This document shows, piece after piece, positions 41,110 to 49,459 of a stretch of 64,000 nucleotides of DNA (positions within the stretch are counted from its first letter, which is position 1; the number at the start of each line of letters is the position of its first letter). A program made the position numbers and the translations under genes. Below the pieces are notes generated by a model. It was not told where the DNA came from, did not search any database, and saw only the letters and a list, made by a program, of their open reading frames with translations. This DNA is from CAWJKP01 sp963843465 (GTDB lineage Bacteria > Planctomycetota > Planctomycetia > Pirellulales > Thermoguttaceae): positions 434,001 to 498,000 of the forward strand of contig CAWJKP010000005.1 in assembly GCA_963843465.1 (NCBI GenBank), written 5' to 3'.

Positions 41110-42366
41110 ATGAGCGCATCGAAAGTAGTCTCCAAGGACAACGTCGCCCAGGCCCTGGATCGCGCGATGAATGCCGCCAAGGGCATCCTGCGGCTTACCC
41201 CCAATTGGGTGCCGCGAAACTTCCTCCATCCGGGCAAGCGGATCAAGCTCGCGCCCACCGACTGGTACGCCTTGGGCACGCACCGCGGCGGCATCGACGA
41301 ACGTTGGTTCGCCAGCACCACCGAGGCCGCCAACGAAGGCCGTGCCCCTGACGAAGGGCTGAGCTACTGCGTCTTCCAGGGCCAACGCTTCCTGCTCAAG
41401 GACGCCGTCGAGGAAGGCCAGGGGCGGATCGTGGGCCAGGCCATCTGGGACAAGTACCGCCGCTGGCCCGTCTACTCCAAGTTCTTCGACAACATGGGTC
41501 CCATCCCCCACCACATGCACCAGCAGGCCGAGCACGCCGCGCTGACCGGCCAGCAGGGCAAGCCCGAGTGCTACTACTTCCCCCCGCAGCTCAACGCCGC
41601 CGAGAACCACTTCGACTACACCTTTATGGGCCTGGAGCCCGGCACCACCAAGGCCGACGTGGTCCGCTGCCTGGAGAACTGGGACCAGGGCGACAACGGC
41701 ATCCTCGACCTCTCCAAGGCCTACCGCCTCAAGCCGGGCACCGGCTGGATGATCCCCGCCGGCGTGCTCCACGCCCCCGGCTCGATGTGTACCTACGAGC
41801 CCCAATGGGGCAGCGACGTCTTCGGCATGTTCCAGTCGTTGGTGGAAGGCCGCGAAGTGCCCTGGTCGCTGCTGGTCAAGGACGTCCCCAAGGACAAGCA
41901 CCACGACCTGGACTTCATCGTCGGCCAGTTGGACTGGGACAAGAACGTCGATCCCAAGTTCAAGGCGCACAACTACGTCGAGCCGATCGTCGACGAGGAG
42001 GGCTCCGGCCCCGGTTACACGGACCGCTGGATCGACTACGGCGGGTTCGGCGGCCAGCAGCTCGTCTCGGCCAAGGAACTGACCGTCCAGCCCGGCGCCA
42101 AGCTTACGCTTCGCGACCCGGGCGCCAGCGGCTGGATCACCGTGCAGGGCTCCGGCAAGATCAACGGCCTGGCCTTGCAGACGCCGGTGATGATCCACTT
42201 CGGCGAAGAGCCCTGGGACGAGGTCTTCATCACCGCCGAGGCGGCCGCCGCGGGCGTGAGCGTCGAGAACACCGGCGGCGAGCCGCTGGTAAGCCTGCGC
42301 TACTTCGGCCCCGAGGTCCACGCGAAGACGCCCGGGATCGGGGATCACCGGAAGCATGCAAAATGA
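41110..42366 (+). CDS. Cupin-fold protein (mannose-6-phosphate-isomerase-like)
   Basis: A 418-residue protein with a cupin-like core: MGPIPHHMHQQAEHAA (clustered histidines near 140) and PGTGWMIPAGVLHAPGSMCT, the second cupin motif. A C-terminal second beta region follows with ELTVQPGAKLTLRDPGASGW. The arrangement resembles class I mannose-6-phosphate isomerases or homologous sugar-binding cupins, but the exact reaction is uncertain. GGGGAG precedes ATG 41110. The stop overlaps the first Uma2 start (ATGA). Confidence 0.65.
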   Translation: MSASKVVSKDNVAQALDRAMNAAKGILRLTPNWVPRNFLHPGKRIKLAPTDWYALGTHRGGIDERWFASTTEAANEGRAPDEGLSYCVFQGQRFLLKDAVEEGQGRIVGQAIWDKYRRWPVYSKFFDNMGPIPHHMHQQAEHAALTGQQGKPECYYFPPQLNAAENHFDYTFMGLEPGTTKADVVRCLENWDQGDNGILDLSKAYRLKPGTGWMIPAGVLHAPGSMCTYEPQWGSDVFGMFQSLVEGREVPWSLLVKDVPKDKHHDLDFIVGQLDWDKNVDPKFKAHNYVEPIVDEEGSGPGYTDRWIDYGGFGGQQLVSAKELTVQPGAKLTLRDPGASGWITVQGSGKINGLALQTPVMIHFGEEPWDEVFITAEAAAAGVSVENTGGEPLVSLRYFGPEVHAKTPGIGDHRKHAK

Positions 42367-43166
42367 AAACCTCCACCGGCGATGCCCCATCCGCCGAATC
42401 CGAATTCGTCGTTCTCTACGGCGTTCCTTGGGAAACCTACGAGGGCATCCTTGGGGCGTTGGGGGAGTATCATTTGCGACACACCTATGACGAGGGCACG
42501 TTGGAGATGCGGCGGCTGCTGGAAGGCGTTGCATGGCAAGACTACCTCAAGCTCATGGATGCCACGCCCGGTTTATCCCTGCCTCACACGTATGACGAGG
42601 GGACCCTGGAGATGATGAGTCCGCGGCTCGACCACGATTGGGTGGCGAAAGTCATCGGGCGCATGATCGAAGGTCTTGCGCTGGAGTGGGACTTCCCGAT
42701 CAAGAGCGTCGGATCGACCTCGCTTCGATCGGCAGGCCGCCGTGACCGGAGGGGCGGCCTCCAACCCGACCAGTCGTATTACATCGCCAACGAGCCGCGG
42801 GTCCGCTGCAAGGACACCTACGACCCCGAGCACGATCCTCCGCCGGACCTGGTGATCGAGATTGACGTTACCCGCAGCTCGGTGCCGCGGCTGCCGGTGT
42901 TCGCCAAGATCGGCGTGCCCGAGTTGTGGCGGTGCCGCCGCCTCCAGGTCCAGTTCTACCGGCTTCCGTCGGCGGGCGGCTACGAGGCCGTGACGCACAG
43001 TATCGCCTTCCCGTTCCTGAAGCCGGCGGACCTGACGCGATTCGTGAAGCGGCGGGCGGAGATCGGCGAGAACGCGCTGGTGCGCGAGTTCGTGGCCTGG
43101 GCGACCCAGGCCCAGCAGAGAAGCGCAACCGCGAGCCGCAAGGCGAGAGGAGGCCAAGGGCGATGA
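42363..43166 (+). CDS. Uma2 family (DUF820) PD-(D/E)XK nuclease-like protein 1
   Basis: A 267-residue protein. The nuclease core has GLQPDQSYYIANEP and PPPDLVIEIDVTRSS, the D...ExD/K active-site elements of the Uma2 family, then PRLPVFAKIGVPELWR. The N-terminal module containing HTYDEGTLEM occurs twice in tandem (residues about 12-52 and 53-90), whereas typical members have it once. Uma2 proteins are massively expanded in planctomycetes and cyanobacteria and their biological role is unclear. It overlaps the cupin gene and the next Uma2 gene by ATGA at both ends. Confidence 0.85.
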   Translation: MKTSTGDAPSAESEFVVLYGVPWETYEGILGALGEYHLRHTYDEGTLEMRRLLEGVAWQDYLKLMDATPGLSLPHTYDEGTLEMMSPRLDHDWVAKVIGRMIEGLALEWDFPIKSVGSTSLRSAGRRDRRGGLQPDQSYYIANEPRVRCKDTYDPEHDPPPDLVIEIDVTRSSVPRLPVFAKIGVPELWRCRRLQVQFYRLPSAGGYEAVTHSIAFPFLKPADLTRFVKRRAEIGENALVREFVAWATQAQQRSATASRKARGGQGR

Positions 43167-43921
43167 GCGAAGAAGCGAAGACATTGTACATCCCCGATAA
43201 CGAGTTCGTCGTGCTTTACGGCGTCGATCGGGACGCCTATGAGAAGCTCATGGACGCGCTGGGCGAGTTCCACCTGCGCCACACGTACGACCAAGGCACG
43301 TTGGAAATGCGACGATTCTTGCCCGGCGTTCCAACGGAATCGTATCGCCAATTCCTGGAAGCCTTGCCGGAGCACAATGTCCGGCATACCTACGATGGTT
43401 GGACCCTGGAAATGATGAGCCCACGAAGAGACCACGAGTGGGTGGTAGCAATGTTGGAACGAATGGTCGAGAACATGACCGACGCGCTCGACATTCCGAT
43501 CTACAACTCGCGGTCCACCACCTTGACCGCCGCCAACGTCGCACATGGGCTGCAGCCCGACGCCTCCTTCTACGTCGCCAACGAGCCGCGGGTGCGCGGC
43601 AAGCTCACTTATGAGCCGGGCAAGGACCCGCCGCCCGACCTGGTGATTGAGGTTGATGTGACCAACTCGGTTGTCCCGCGCCTGCCCACGTACGCCAAGC
43701 TCGCCGTGCCGGAGATCTGGCGCCACGACGGCCGGGCCATGCGGTTCTACGAGCTGAGTTCGGGAGAATACCGCGAAGTCGATCGCAGCGTCAGCTTTCC
43801 CTTCGTCCGCCCGGAGGACGTCACGCGGTTCGTCGATCAACGAGGCCAAACGGACGACCACCATCTGGCGCGCGCTTTTGTGGCGTGGGCGAGGGAGGCG
43901 CATAAAAGTTGGAAGTCGTAA
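43163..43921 (+). CDS. Uma2 family (DUF820) PD-(D/E)XK nuclease-like protein 2
   Basis: A 252-residue paralogue of the preceding gene. Active-site region: GLQPDASFYVANEPRVRGKL then PPPDLVIEVDVTNSVVPRLP. It has the same tandem N-terminal duplication (HTYDQGTLEM and HTYDGWTLEM). The start overlaps the upstream stop by ATGA, so both are made from one transcript. It is intact and of normal length. The pair probably arose by duplication of an already duplicated-module ancestor. Confidence 0.85.
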   Translation: MSEEAKTLYIPDNEFVVLYGVDRDAYEKLMDALGEFHLRHTYDQGTLEMRRFLPGVPTESYRQFLEALPEHNVRHTYDGWTLEMMSPRRDHEWVVAMLERMVENMTDALDIPIYNSRSTTLTAANVAHGLQPDASFYVANEPRVRGKLTYEPGKDPPPDLVIEVDVTNSVVPRLPTYAKLAVPEIWRHDGRAMRFYELSSGEYREVDRSVSFPFVRPEDVTRFVDQRGQTDDHHLARAFVAWAREAHKSWKS

Positions 43922-43978
43922 GTGCAATCGGCAGTTTGTCATAGACAGCCAGCCTTCTTGCGAAAGGATGCCTAGCAA

Positions 43979-45031
43979 GTGAACGAAACCGCCATCGCAA
44001 AACTACGGGAAATCCTGCCTCACCTCAGCCCTGACTCGCCGAATCATGCCTACGGGACGGCGGCGAAGATCCAGGCCGAAAAGAACGAGGTGGTATCCAG
44101 GTATGGGCCGATGTTCGCGCCGGAAAATCTCGACCGACTGACGCCGGAAGAGTTCCGCAGCTTCCTTCCCCTCGAAAACAACCGTCATTGGAACGGTCTT
44201 CAACGCCACGGCAACTGGATGACGGAAGACATGGACCGTCTGAGGGATGCGCTCAAGATTCTCGTAGACGAGAGCCGTCCGATCAGCAGCCGTCTGGATG
44301 AGTTGCATCCTAAGGCGGAAGATGCAATGGTAAGAGGTTTTGGCCGCGCCGTCATCACCGCCATCCTTCAGGTTGAGTACCCGGAGAGGTACGGTGTCCT
44401 CAACAATACAGTCGAAAGCGGCATGAGGGATGTGGGGCTTTGGCCGAAATGTGAGTCCGGCGCATCGTTTGGCCAGCGCTACGAGATCGTCAACCAAGTC
44501 CTGGTCGAGGCGGCACCGCGTGTTGGTGTTGACCTCTGGACGCTGGACACGCTCTGGTGGGTTTGGCTTAGCGCCGACGGAAAGCCGCCAGTGCCGACGC
44601 CCATTTCCATGACTGAGAGCGTCTTGCGTCTGGAGCGCTATTTACACGAGTTCCTTGTGGACAACTGGGACCGCCTGGACTTGGCGAAGGAGTGGGCCTT
44701 GTGGGAGGATGAAGACGGCGAGACCGCCTCCCATTATCACGCCGACGAGGTTGGCGAGATTGACCTGTTAGCCAAGCACAGGAGCAGGAACAAGTGGCTC
44801 GTGATCGAATTGAAGCGCGACCAGTCGAGCGATGCCACCGTCGGACAATTGCTCCGATATATGGGCTGGGTCCGCCGAAAGCTCGCAAAGGGCGAGGAAG
44901 AGGTTAACGGCCTTGTAATCTGCTCCGGGGCAGACACGAAAATGCGCTATGCGCTGGATTGCGTGCCGAACGTCCAGTGCATGACTTACCAAGTGAGTTT
45001 CGCGCTCAAGCTCGTGCCGACTCTGGAATAG
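43979..45031 (+). CDS. Protein with C-terminal NucS/DUF91-like PD-(D/E)XK nuclease domain
   Basis: A 350-residue protein. The last 130 residues match the EndoMS/NucS-type nuclease fold: ADEVGEIDLLAKHRSRNKWL then VIELKRDQSSDATVGQLLRY and MGWVRRKLAKGEEEVNGLVI. D and ExK form the metal site, and GQLLRYMGW is the family signature. The first 210 residues are a helical domain I do not recognise, with PERYGVLNNTVESGMRDVGL resembling a helix-hairpin-helix restriction-like module. GTG 43979 with GAAAGGA upstream is taken as start. It may act in defence or mismatch repair. The neighbours are nuclease-like and toxin-antitoxin genes. Confidence 0.75.
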   Translation: MNETAIAKLREILPHLSPDSPNHAYGTAAKIQAEKNEVVSRYGPMFAPENLDRLTPEEFRSFLPLENNRHWNGLQRHGNWMTEDMDRLRDALKILVDESRPISSRLDELHPKAEDAMVRGFGRAVITAILQVEYPERYGVLNNTVESGMRDVGLWPKCESGASFGQRYEIVNQVLVEAAPRVGVDLWTLDTLWWVWLSADGKPPVPTPISMTESVLRLERYLHEFLVDNWDRLDLAKEWALWEDEDGETASHYHADEVGEIDLLAKHRSRNKWLVIELKRDQSSDATVGQLLRYMGWVRRKLAKGEEEVNGLVICSGADTKMRYALDCVPNVQCMTYQVSFALKLVPTLE

Positions 45032-45048
45032 TCCTGGGAGACGACGCC

Positions 45049-45351
45049 ATGGCGGTTAGGGTCCCGGTGCCTGTGGACGCGATCGCCGAATTCTGCCGGC
45101 GGTATCATATCCGCAAGCTGTCGCTGTTCGGCTCGGTGCTGCGCGACGACTTCCGCCCGGACAGCGACGTGGACGTTCTGGTGGAGTTTGAGCCGGGGCA
45201 CTCCGTCGGGTTCGCAATCCTGGACATGGAAGAGGAGCTTTCGGCCCTTTTTGGAGGGCACAAGGTGGATATCGTGAGCGCGAAGTACCTGAATCGTCGA
45301 CTTCGCGATCGGATCCTCGCCACGGCCGAGGTGCAGTATGCAGAAGGATGA
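45049..45351 (+). CDS. mntA: MntA-type minimal nucleotidyltransferase antitoxin
   Basis: A 100-residue nucleotidyltransferase. LSLFGSVLRDDFRPDSDVDV then LVEFEPGHSVGF shows the GSxxR...SDxDV catalytic signature. Family members AMPylate and neutralise HepT toxins. ATG 45049 is preceded by GGGAG. The 3' end overlaps the HepT gene by 14 bp. Named from family and context. Confidence 0.88.
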   Translation: MAVRVPVPVDAIAEFCRRYHIRKLSLFGSVLRDDFRPDSDVDVLVEFEPGHSVGFAILDMEEELSALFGGHKVDIVSAKYLNRRLRDRILATAEVQYAEG

Positions 45352-45679
45352 CATGGTTTATGTCGGCCACATGCTCGACATCGCCCATTCGATACGCTCG
45401 AAAGTGGCCGGTAGGTCGCGTTCGGATTTCGACGCGGACGAGAACCTGCGGATCGCCGTCGCGCATCTGATTCAGACCATCGGCGAGGCGGCGCGGCGAG
45501 TGTCGCCCGCATTCCAGCAATCGCATGTGGAAGTCCCCTGGAGTAAAATCATTGGCTTCCGTCACAAAGTGGTGCATGATTACCTGGAAGTCAACTTCGA
45601 CATCGTGTGGCTTGTGGCGACCGATGACCTGCCGCCCCTTGTTGCGCAACTGGAACAGATCGTCCCTCCCGACCCCTGA
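45338..45679 (+). CDS. hepT: HepT-like (DUF86) ribonuclease toxin
   Basis: A 113-residue all-helical HEPN protein. The active motif is GFRHKVVHDYLEVNFDIVWL: R-x4-H-x-Y, with His in place of the usual Asn or Asp after Arg. The preceding AVAHLIQTIGEAARRVSPAF and PWSKI are typical of DUF86. It forms a toxin-antitoxin pair with the overlapping MntA gene; MntA-mediated AMPylation of the Tyr inactivates HepT in known systems. Confidence 0.88.
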   Translation: MQKDDMVYVGHMLDIAHSIRSKVAGRSRSDFDADENLRIAVAHLIQTIGEAARRVSPAFQQSHVEVPWSKIIGFRHKVVHDYLEVNFDIVWLVATDDLPPLVAQLEQIVPPDP

Positions 45680-45697
45680 ACCTGGAAACTGTTTCCC

Positions 45698-46792
45698 ATG
45701 ACCACCACCCACGTCAACAACTACCCCAAGCTCCACAACGCCGCCTGGCCGGGCGTGGTGGGCAAGGGACAAGGCGGCGAGCCGCCGATCGACCTGGACA
45801 CGATGCTCGATCTGACTGCGGCGGCCGAGTACGACGGCCAGCGGTTCGACGGCTTCGACCTGTTCCTCTACCTGCCGCACATCGACATCGACGCCACGGT
45901 CGAAAGCGACGACGCGATCAAGGAGCTGGCCGAGAAGGCCCAGTCGCGCGGGCTGGTGATCGGCACGGTGGTGGCCCCCATCTGGCCGCCCACCGGCGGC
46001 GGCTCGGCAATGGGCGACGCCGCCGAGCAAGAGCGGTTCTTGGGCCAGGTGCAAAAGGGCTGCCGCGTGGCGCGGCGTCTACGGGAGATGGGCGTGCGGC
46101 CCCACGGCGCGGTGCGGATCGACTCGGCCTGCGGGGTCGAGAGCTGGCTGGCCGACCCGGAAGGCAACCAGAAGCGAATCGCCGCGACCTTCCGCAAGGC
46201 TTGCACAATCGCTGAAGAACATGGCGAGCGGCTGGCCGCCGAGGGCGAAATCTGTTGGGGCGGCATGCACAGTTGGAAGCGGATGCTCCAGCTCCTGGAG
46301 ATGGTCGATCGTCCGCAGACCCTGGGTTTCCAGGCCGACATGGCCCACACGCTGCTCTACATCCTGGGCTGCAACGCGCCGGAGGACGCGATCCTTCCGC
46401 AGGACTTCGACTGGTCGGACCGGGGTCGCTTCGAGGCGGCCTATCGCCAATTGACCGACGCCTTGCGGCCCTGGACGATCGACTTCCACGTGGCCCAGAA
46501 CGACGCCACCGTCCACGGTTCCGGCTCACACGACAAGACCGGCCGGCACTGCCTGGCCACCGATCCGGCCGGCAAGCTGGACATCGTCGGCCAGGCCGGC
46601 GCCTGGCTCCGCGACGGCGCCGGCCAGGTCACCCGAAACCTCCGCCACATCTGCTGGGACGGCTGCATGTTCCCCAACGCCGTGATGATGGAACCCCACA
46701 CCTGGAACGACATTCTCCGGGTCATGGTTCAGGTGCGCGACGCGCATGGGTGGCGGGAAGAGGAAAGGCGAGTCCCCCGTGAAAACTCGTGA
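45698..46792 (+). CDS. Sugar phosphate isomerase/epimerase-like TIM-barrel protein
   Basis: A 364-residue xylose-isomerase-like (AP endonuclease 2 superfamily) TIM barrel. Evidence is FDLFLYLPHIDIDATVESDD, GLVIGTVVAPIWPPTGGGSA, EICWGGMHSW, LGFQADMAHTLLYILGCNAP and TIDFHVAQNDATVHGSGSHD, giving plausible metal ligands Glu/Asp/His. The planctomycete family is of unknown substrate. ATG 45698 is 18 bp after hepT. Its 3' end overlaps the start of a truncated methyltransferase. Confidence 0.75.
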   Translation: MTTTHVNNYPKLHNAAWPGVVGKGQGGEPPIDLDTMLDLTAAAEYDGQRFDGFDLFLYLPHIDIDATVESDDAIKELAEKAQSRGLVIGTVVAPIWPPTGGGSAMGDAAEQERFLGQVQKGCRVARRLREMGVRPHGAVRIDSACGVESWLADPEGNQKRIAATFRKACTIAEEHGERLAAEGEICWGGMHSWKRMLQLLEMVDRPQTLGFQADMAHTLLYILGCNAPEDAILPQDFDWSDRGRFEAAYRQLTDALRPWTIDFHVAQNDATVHGSGSHDKTGRHCLATDPAGKLDIVGQAGAWLRDGAGQVTRNLRHICWDGCMFPNAVMMEPHTWNDILRVMVQVRDAHGWREEERRVPRENS

Positions 46793-46966
46793 ACGCGGCG
46801 TGCCCGATGAAGAGATGTGGCAGGGCTTCTTCGATGCCGAGACAGTCCTGCGAAAGCTGGGGCTAACCTCGGCTTGCAGGAACGTCGTGGACTTCGGCTG
46901 TGGCTATGGCACGTTCACGATTCCCGCCACCCGCATTGTCTCGGGCGTCGTGTATCATGGGCAGCG
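46779..46966 (+). pseudogene. Truncated class I SAM-dependent methyltransferase
   Basis: GTG 46779, inside the end of the preceding gene, begins KTRERGVPDEEMWQGFFDAE followed by VVDFGCGYGTFTIPATRIVS, the SAM-binding motif I. Homology ends after GVVYHG near 46965, where a full protein would continue for about 140 residues. The rest is replaced by unrelated GC-rich sequence. Probably a deletion remnant. Confidence 0.7.
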
Positions 46967-47176
46967 CAGGTCGGGTTCGCGCTTCTCGCTCCTGGCCTGA
47001 TTGATCGGCCTCCGTATCACTACGGCCTCGTGTTCCGGCGACCGGTTTCCTGCGTGGCTCCAGAAGGGTTTTGCGACGGTGCGGGCCGGGACGCTTGGGC
47101 GTAGAGCACCGGCTCGGCCCGTTTTGGTTCTCTAGACACATTGCGGCCGGCAGCTTGTGTTGCCATGATATACGTT

Positions 47177-49459
47177 ATGGCGACGATTTCCCAAGCATTG
47201 GCGATTGCGATCCAACACCATCAAGCCGGCCGGCTGCAAGCTGCCGAGCAGATCTACCGGCAGATTCTCGCGCTCCAGCCGAATCATGCCGATGCGTGGC
47301 ATCTTCTCGGCGTGATCGCCCACCAAGTGGGGAATCACGAGATTGCCGTCGAATACATTGGACGTGCGGTCGGGTTGCAAGGCACTGCGGCGGCCTTCCA
47401 TTACAACCTGGGCAATGCGTTGAAGGACCAAGGGAAACTTGCCGAAGCCGTCGCCTGCTACCGCCGGGTACTGAAACTGAAGCCGGACTATGCCGAGGCA
47501 CACCTCAACCTGGGCAATGCGTCGAAGGACCAGGGCAATCTGGACGAAGCGGTTGCCTGCTACCGCCGGGTACTGGAACTGAAGCCGGACCATGCCGCGG
47601 CGCACAACAACCTGGCCAATGCCTTGAAGGACCAGGGGAAGCTTGCCGAAGCGGTCGCCTGCTACCGCCGGGTACTGAAACTGAAGCCGGACCTGGCCGA
47701 GGCGCACTACAACCTGGGCAATGCGCTGAAGGACCAGGGGAACCTGGACGAAGCGGTCGCCTCTTACCGCCGGGCGCTGGAACTGAAGCCGGACCTGGCG
47801 GCGACACACAACAACCTGGGCGCTGCCTTCAAGGATCAGGGGAAGTTGGACGAAGCCGTCGCCTGCTACCGCCGGGCGCTGAACCTGATGCCGGACTATG
47901 CCGAGGCACACAACAACCTGGGCAATGCGTTGAAGGACCAGGGGAAGCTCGACGAAGCGGTCGCCTGCTACCGCCGGGCTCTGGAACTGAAGCCGGACTA
48001 TGTCGAGGCACACAACAACCTGGGCGTTGCCTTCAGGGACCAGGGGAAGCTCGACGAAGCGGTCGCCTGTTACCGCCGGGCACTGGAACTGAAGCCGGAC
48101 TATGCCGAGGCACACATCAACCTGGGTAATGCGTCGAAGGACCAGGGGAATCTGGACCAAGCGGTCGCCTGCTACCGCCGGGCACTGGAACTCAAGCCGG
48201 ACCTGGCCGCGGCACACAACAATCTGGGCAATGCGTTGAAGGACCAAGGGAATCTGGACGAAGCGGTCGCCTGCTGCCGCCGGGCACTGGAACTGAAGCC
48301 GGACTATGCCGAGGCCCACGGCAACCTGGGCATCGCTCTGGAGGAGATGGGCGATCTTCGGGCCGCGGAAGACTCCTTCCGCGCCGCGCTAGGGCACAAT
48401 TCCCGCTTAGCCTTCGCGCATTATAGATTGGCGGAGATCCTGGGCGGCAAACTTCCGCAGCAGGATCTGGCTGCGCAGCGCCGGTTGCTGGAGGAGATGG
48501 AGCTGACGGACGAACAACGGTTGTTGCTGCACTTCGGCCTGGCCCAAGTCCTCGACGCGAGGGGCGAGTATGCCGAGGCCGCCGGGCACCTGGATCGGGG
48601 CAACGCGCTGCAACTGTCCGAGTGGCGCAAGTGCGGCCAGGAGTACGACTGGAAAGCACACGAGTCTCTCGTCACCCAGATGATCAGGGTCTCGACGCCG
48701 GATTTCTTCGGGCGGGTCCGCGGCTTCGGCTTGGAAAGCGAACTGCCGGTGTTCGTCGTGGGGCTGCCGCGGTCCGGCACGACGCTCATCGAGCAGATCT
48801 TGGCCAGCCACTGCCAGGTCTTCGGCGCGGGAGAGATCACCCTGGCACGCGACACCTGGGCCGCGCTCGGCGGACAAGGCGCAGACTCCATCGAGGGGTT
48901 TCACCGGTTGGACCGCCCGACAGCCCGCCATCTCGCTTCGCGGCACTTGGAGAGGCTTCGCGCATTGAATCAAACGGCTCTTCGCATCGTGGACAAGATG
49001 CCGGAGAACTATTTGCTTCTAGGTCTGCTGGCGAGCCTGTTTCCTCGGGCGAGGTTGATTCATTGCCGCCGCGATTTGCGCAACGTGGCCGTCTCCTGTT
49101 GGATGACATATTTCCGGGAAATTCGCTGGGCCAGCGACCAGCAGCACATGGTTTCACGATTTCACGAGTATCAACGGCTGATGGAGCACTGGCGGAAGGT
49201 CTTGCCGGTGCCGCTGTTGGAAGTGGACTACGAGGAGACGGTGGCCGATCTGGAAGGCGTGGCCCGAAAGCTCGTGGCCTGGTGTGGACTGGCGTGGGAG
49301 CCGTCCTGCCTGGAGTTCCACCAGGCGAAGCGGCCGGTCAGGACGGCCAGCGCCGTCCAGGTGCGCCAGCCGGTCTTCAGGACATCGGTCGGCAGGTGGA
49401 AGCACTACGAACAGGCCTGGGCGTCGCTGTTCGCCCGGCTGGAAGGGATGAACCCGTGA
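47177..49459 (+). CDS. TPR-repeat protein with C-terminal sulfotransferase domain
   Basis: About 760 residues. The N-terminal two thirds holds about 12 tetratricopeptide repeats of 34 residues (for example AEAHLNLGNASKDQGNLDEA), encoded by highly similar 102-bp DNA repeats. The C-terminal domain is a PAPS-dependent sulfotransferase (Sulfotransfer_3): the 5'-phosphosulfate loop is VVGLPRSGTTLIEQILASH and the 3'-phosphate region is LIHCRRDLRNVAVSCWM. It probably sulfates a polysaccharide or protein. ATG 47177 is taken as the start; 47165 is also possible. The stop overlaps the GH20 start (GTGA). Confidence 0.88.
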   Translation: MATISQALAIAIQHHQAGRLQAAEQIYRQILALQPNHADAWHLLGVIAHQVGNHEIAVEYIGRAVGLQGTAAAFHYNLGNALKDQGKLAEAVACYRRVLKLKPDYAEAHLNLGNASKDQGNLDEAVACYRRVLELKPDHAAAHNNLANALKDQGKLAEAVACYRRVLKLKPDLAEAHYNLGNALKDQGNLDEAVASYRRALELKPDLAATHNNLGAAFKDQGKLDEAVACYRRALNLMPDYAEAHNNLGNALKDQGKLDEAVACYRRALELKPDYVEAHNNLGVAFRDQGKLDEAVACYRRALELKPDYAEAHINLGNASKDQGNLDQAVACYRRALELKPDLAAAHNNLGNALKDQGNLDEAVACCRRALELKPDYAEAHGNLGIALEEMGDLRAAEDSFRAALGHNSRLAFAHYRLAEILGGKLPQQDLAAQRRLLEEMELTDEQRLLLHFGLAQVLDARGEYAEAAGHLDRGNALQLSEWRKCGQEYDWKAHESLVTQMIRVSTPDFFGRVRGFGLESELPVFVVGLPRSGTTLIEQILASHCQVFGAGEITLARDTWAALGGQGADSIEGFHRLDRPTARHLASRHLERLRALNQTALRIVDKMPENYLLLGLLASLFPRARLIHCRRDLRNVAVSCWMTYFREIRWASDQQHMVSRFHEYQRLMEHWRKVLPVPLLEVDYEETVADLEGVARKLVAWCGLAWEPSCLEFHQAKRPVRTASAVQVRQPVFRTSVGRWKHYEQAWASLFARLEGMNP

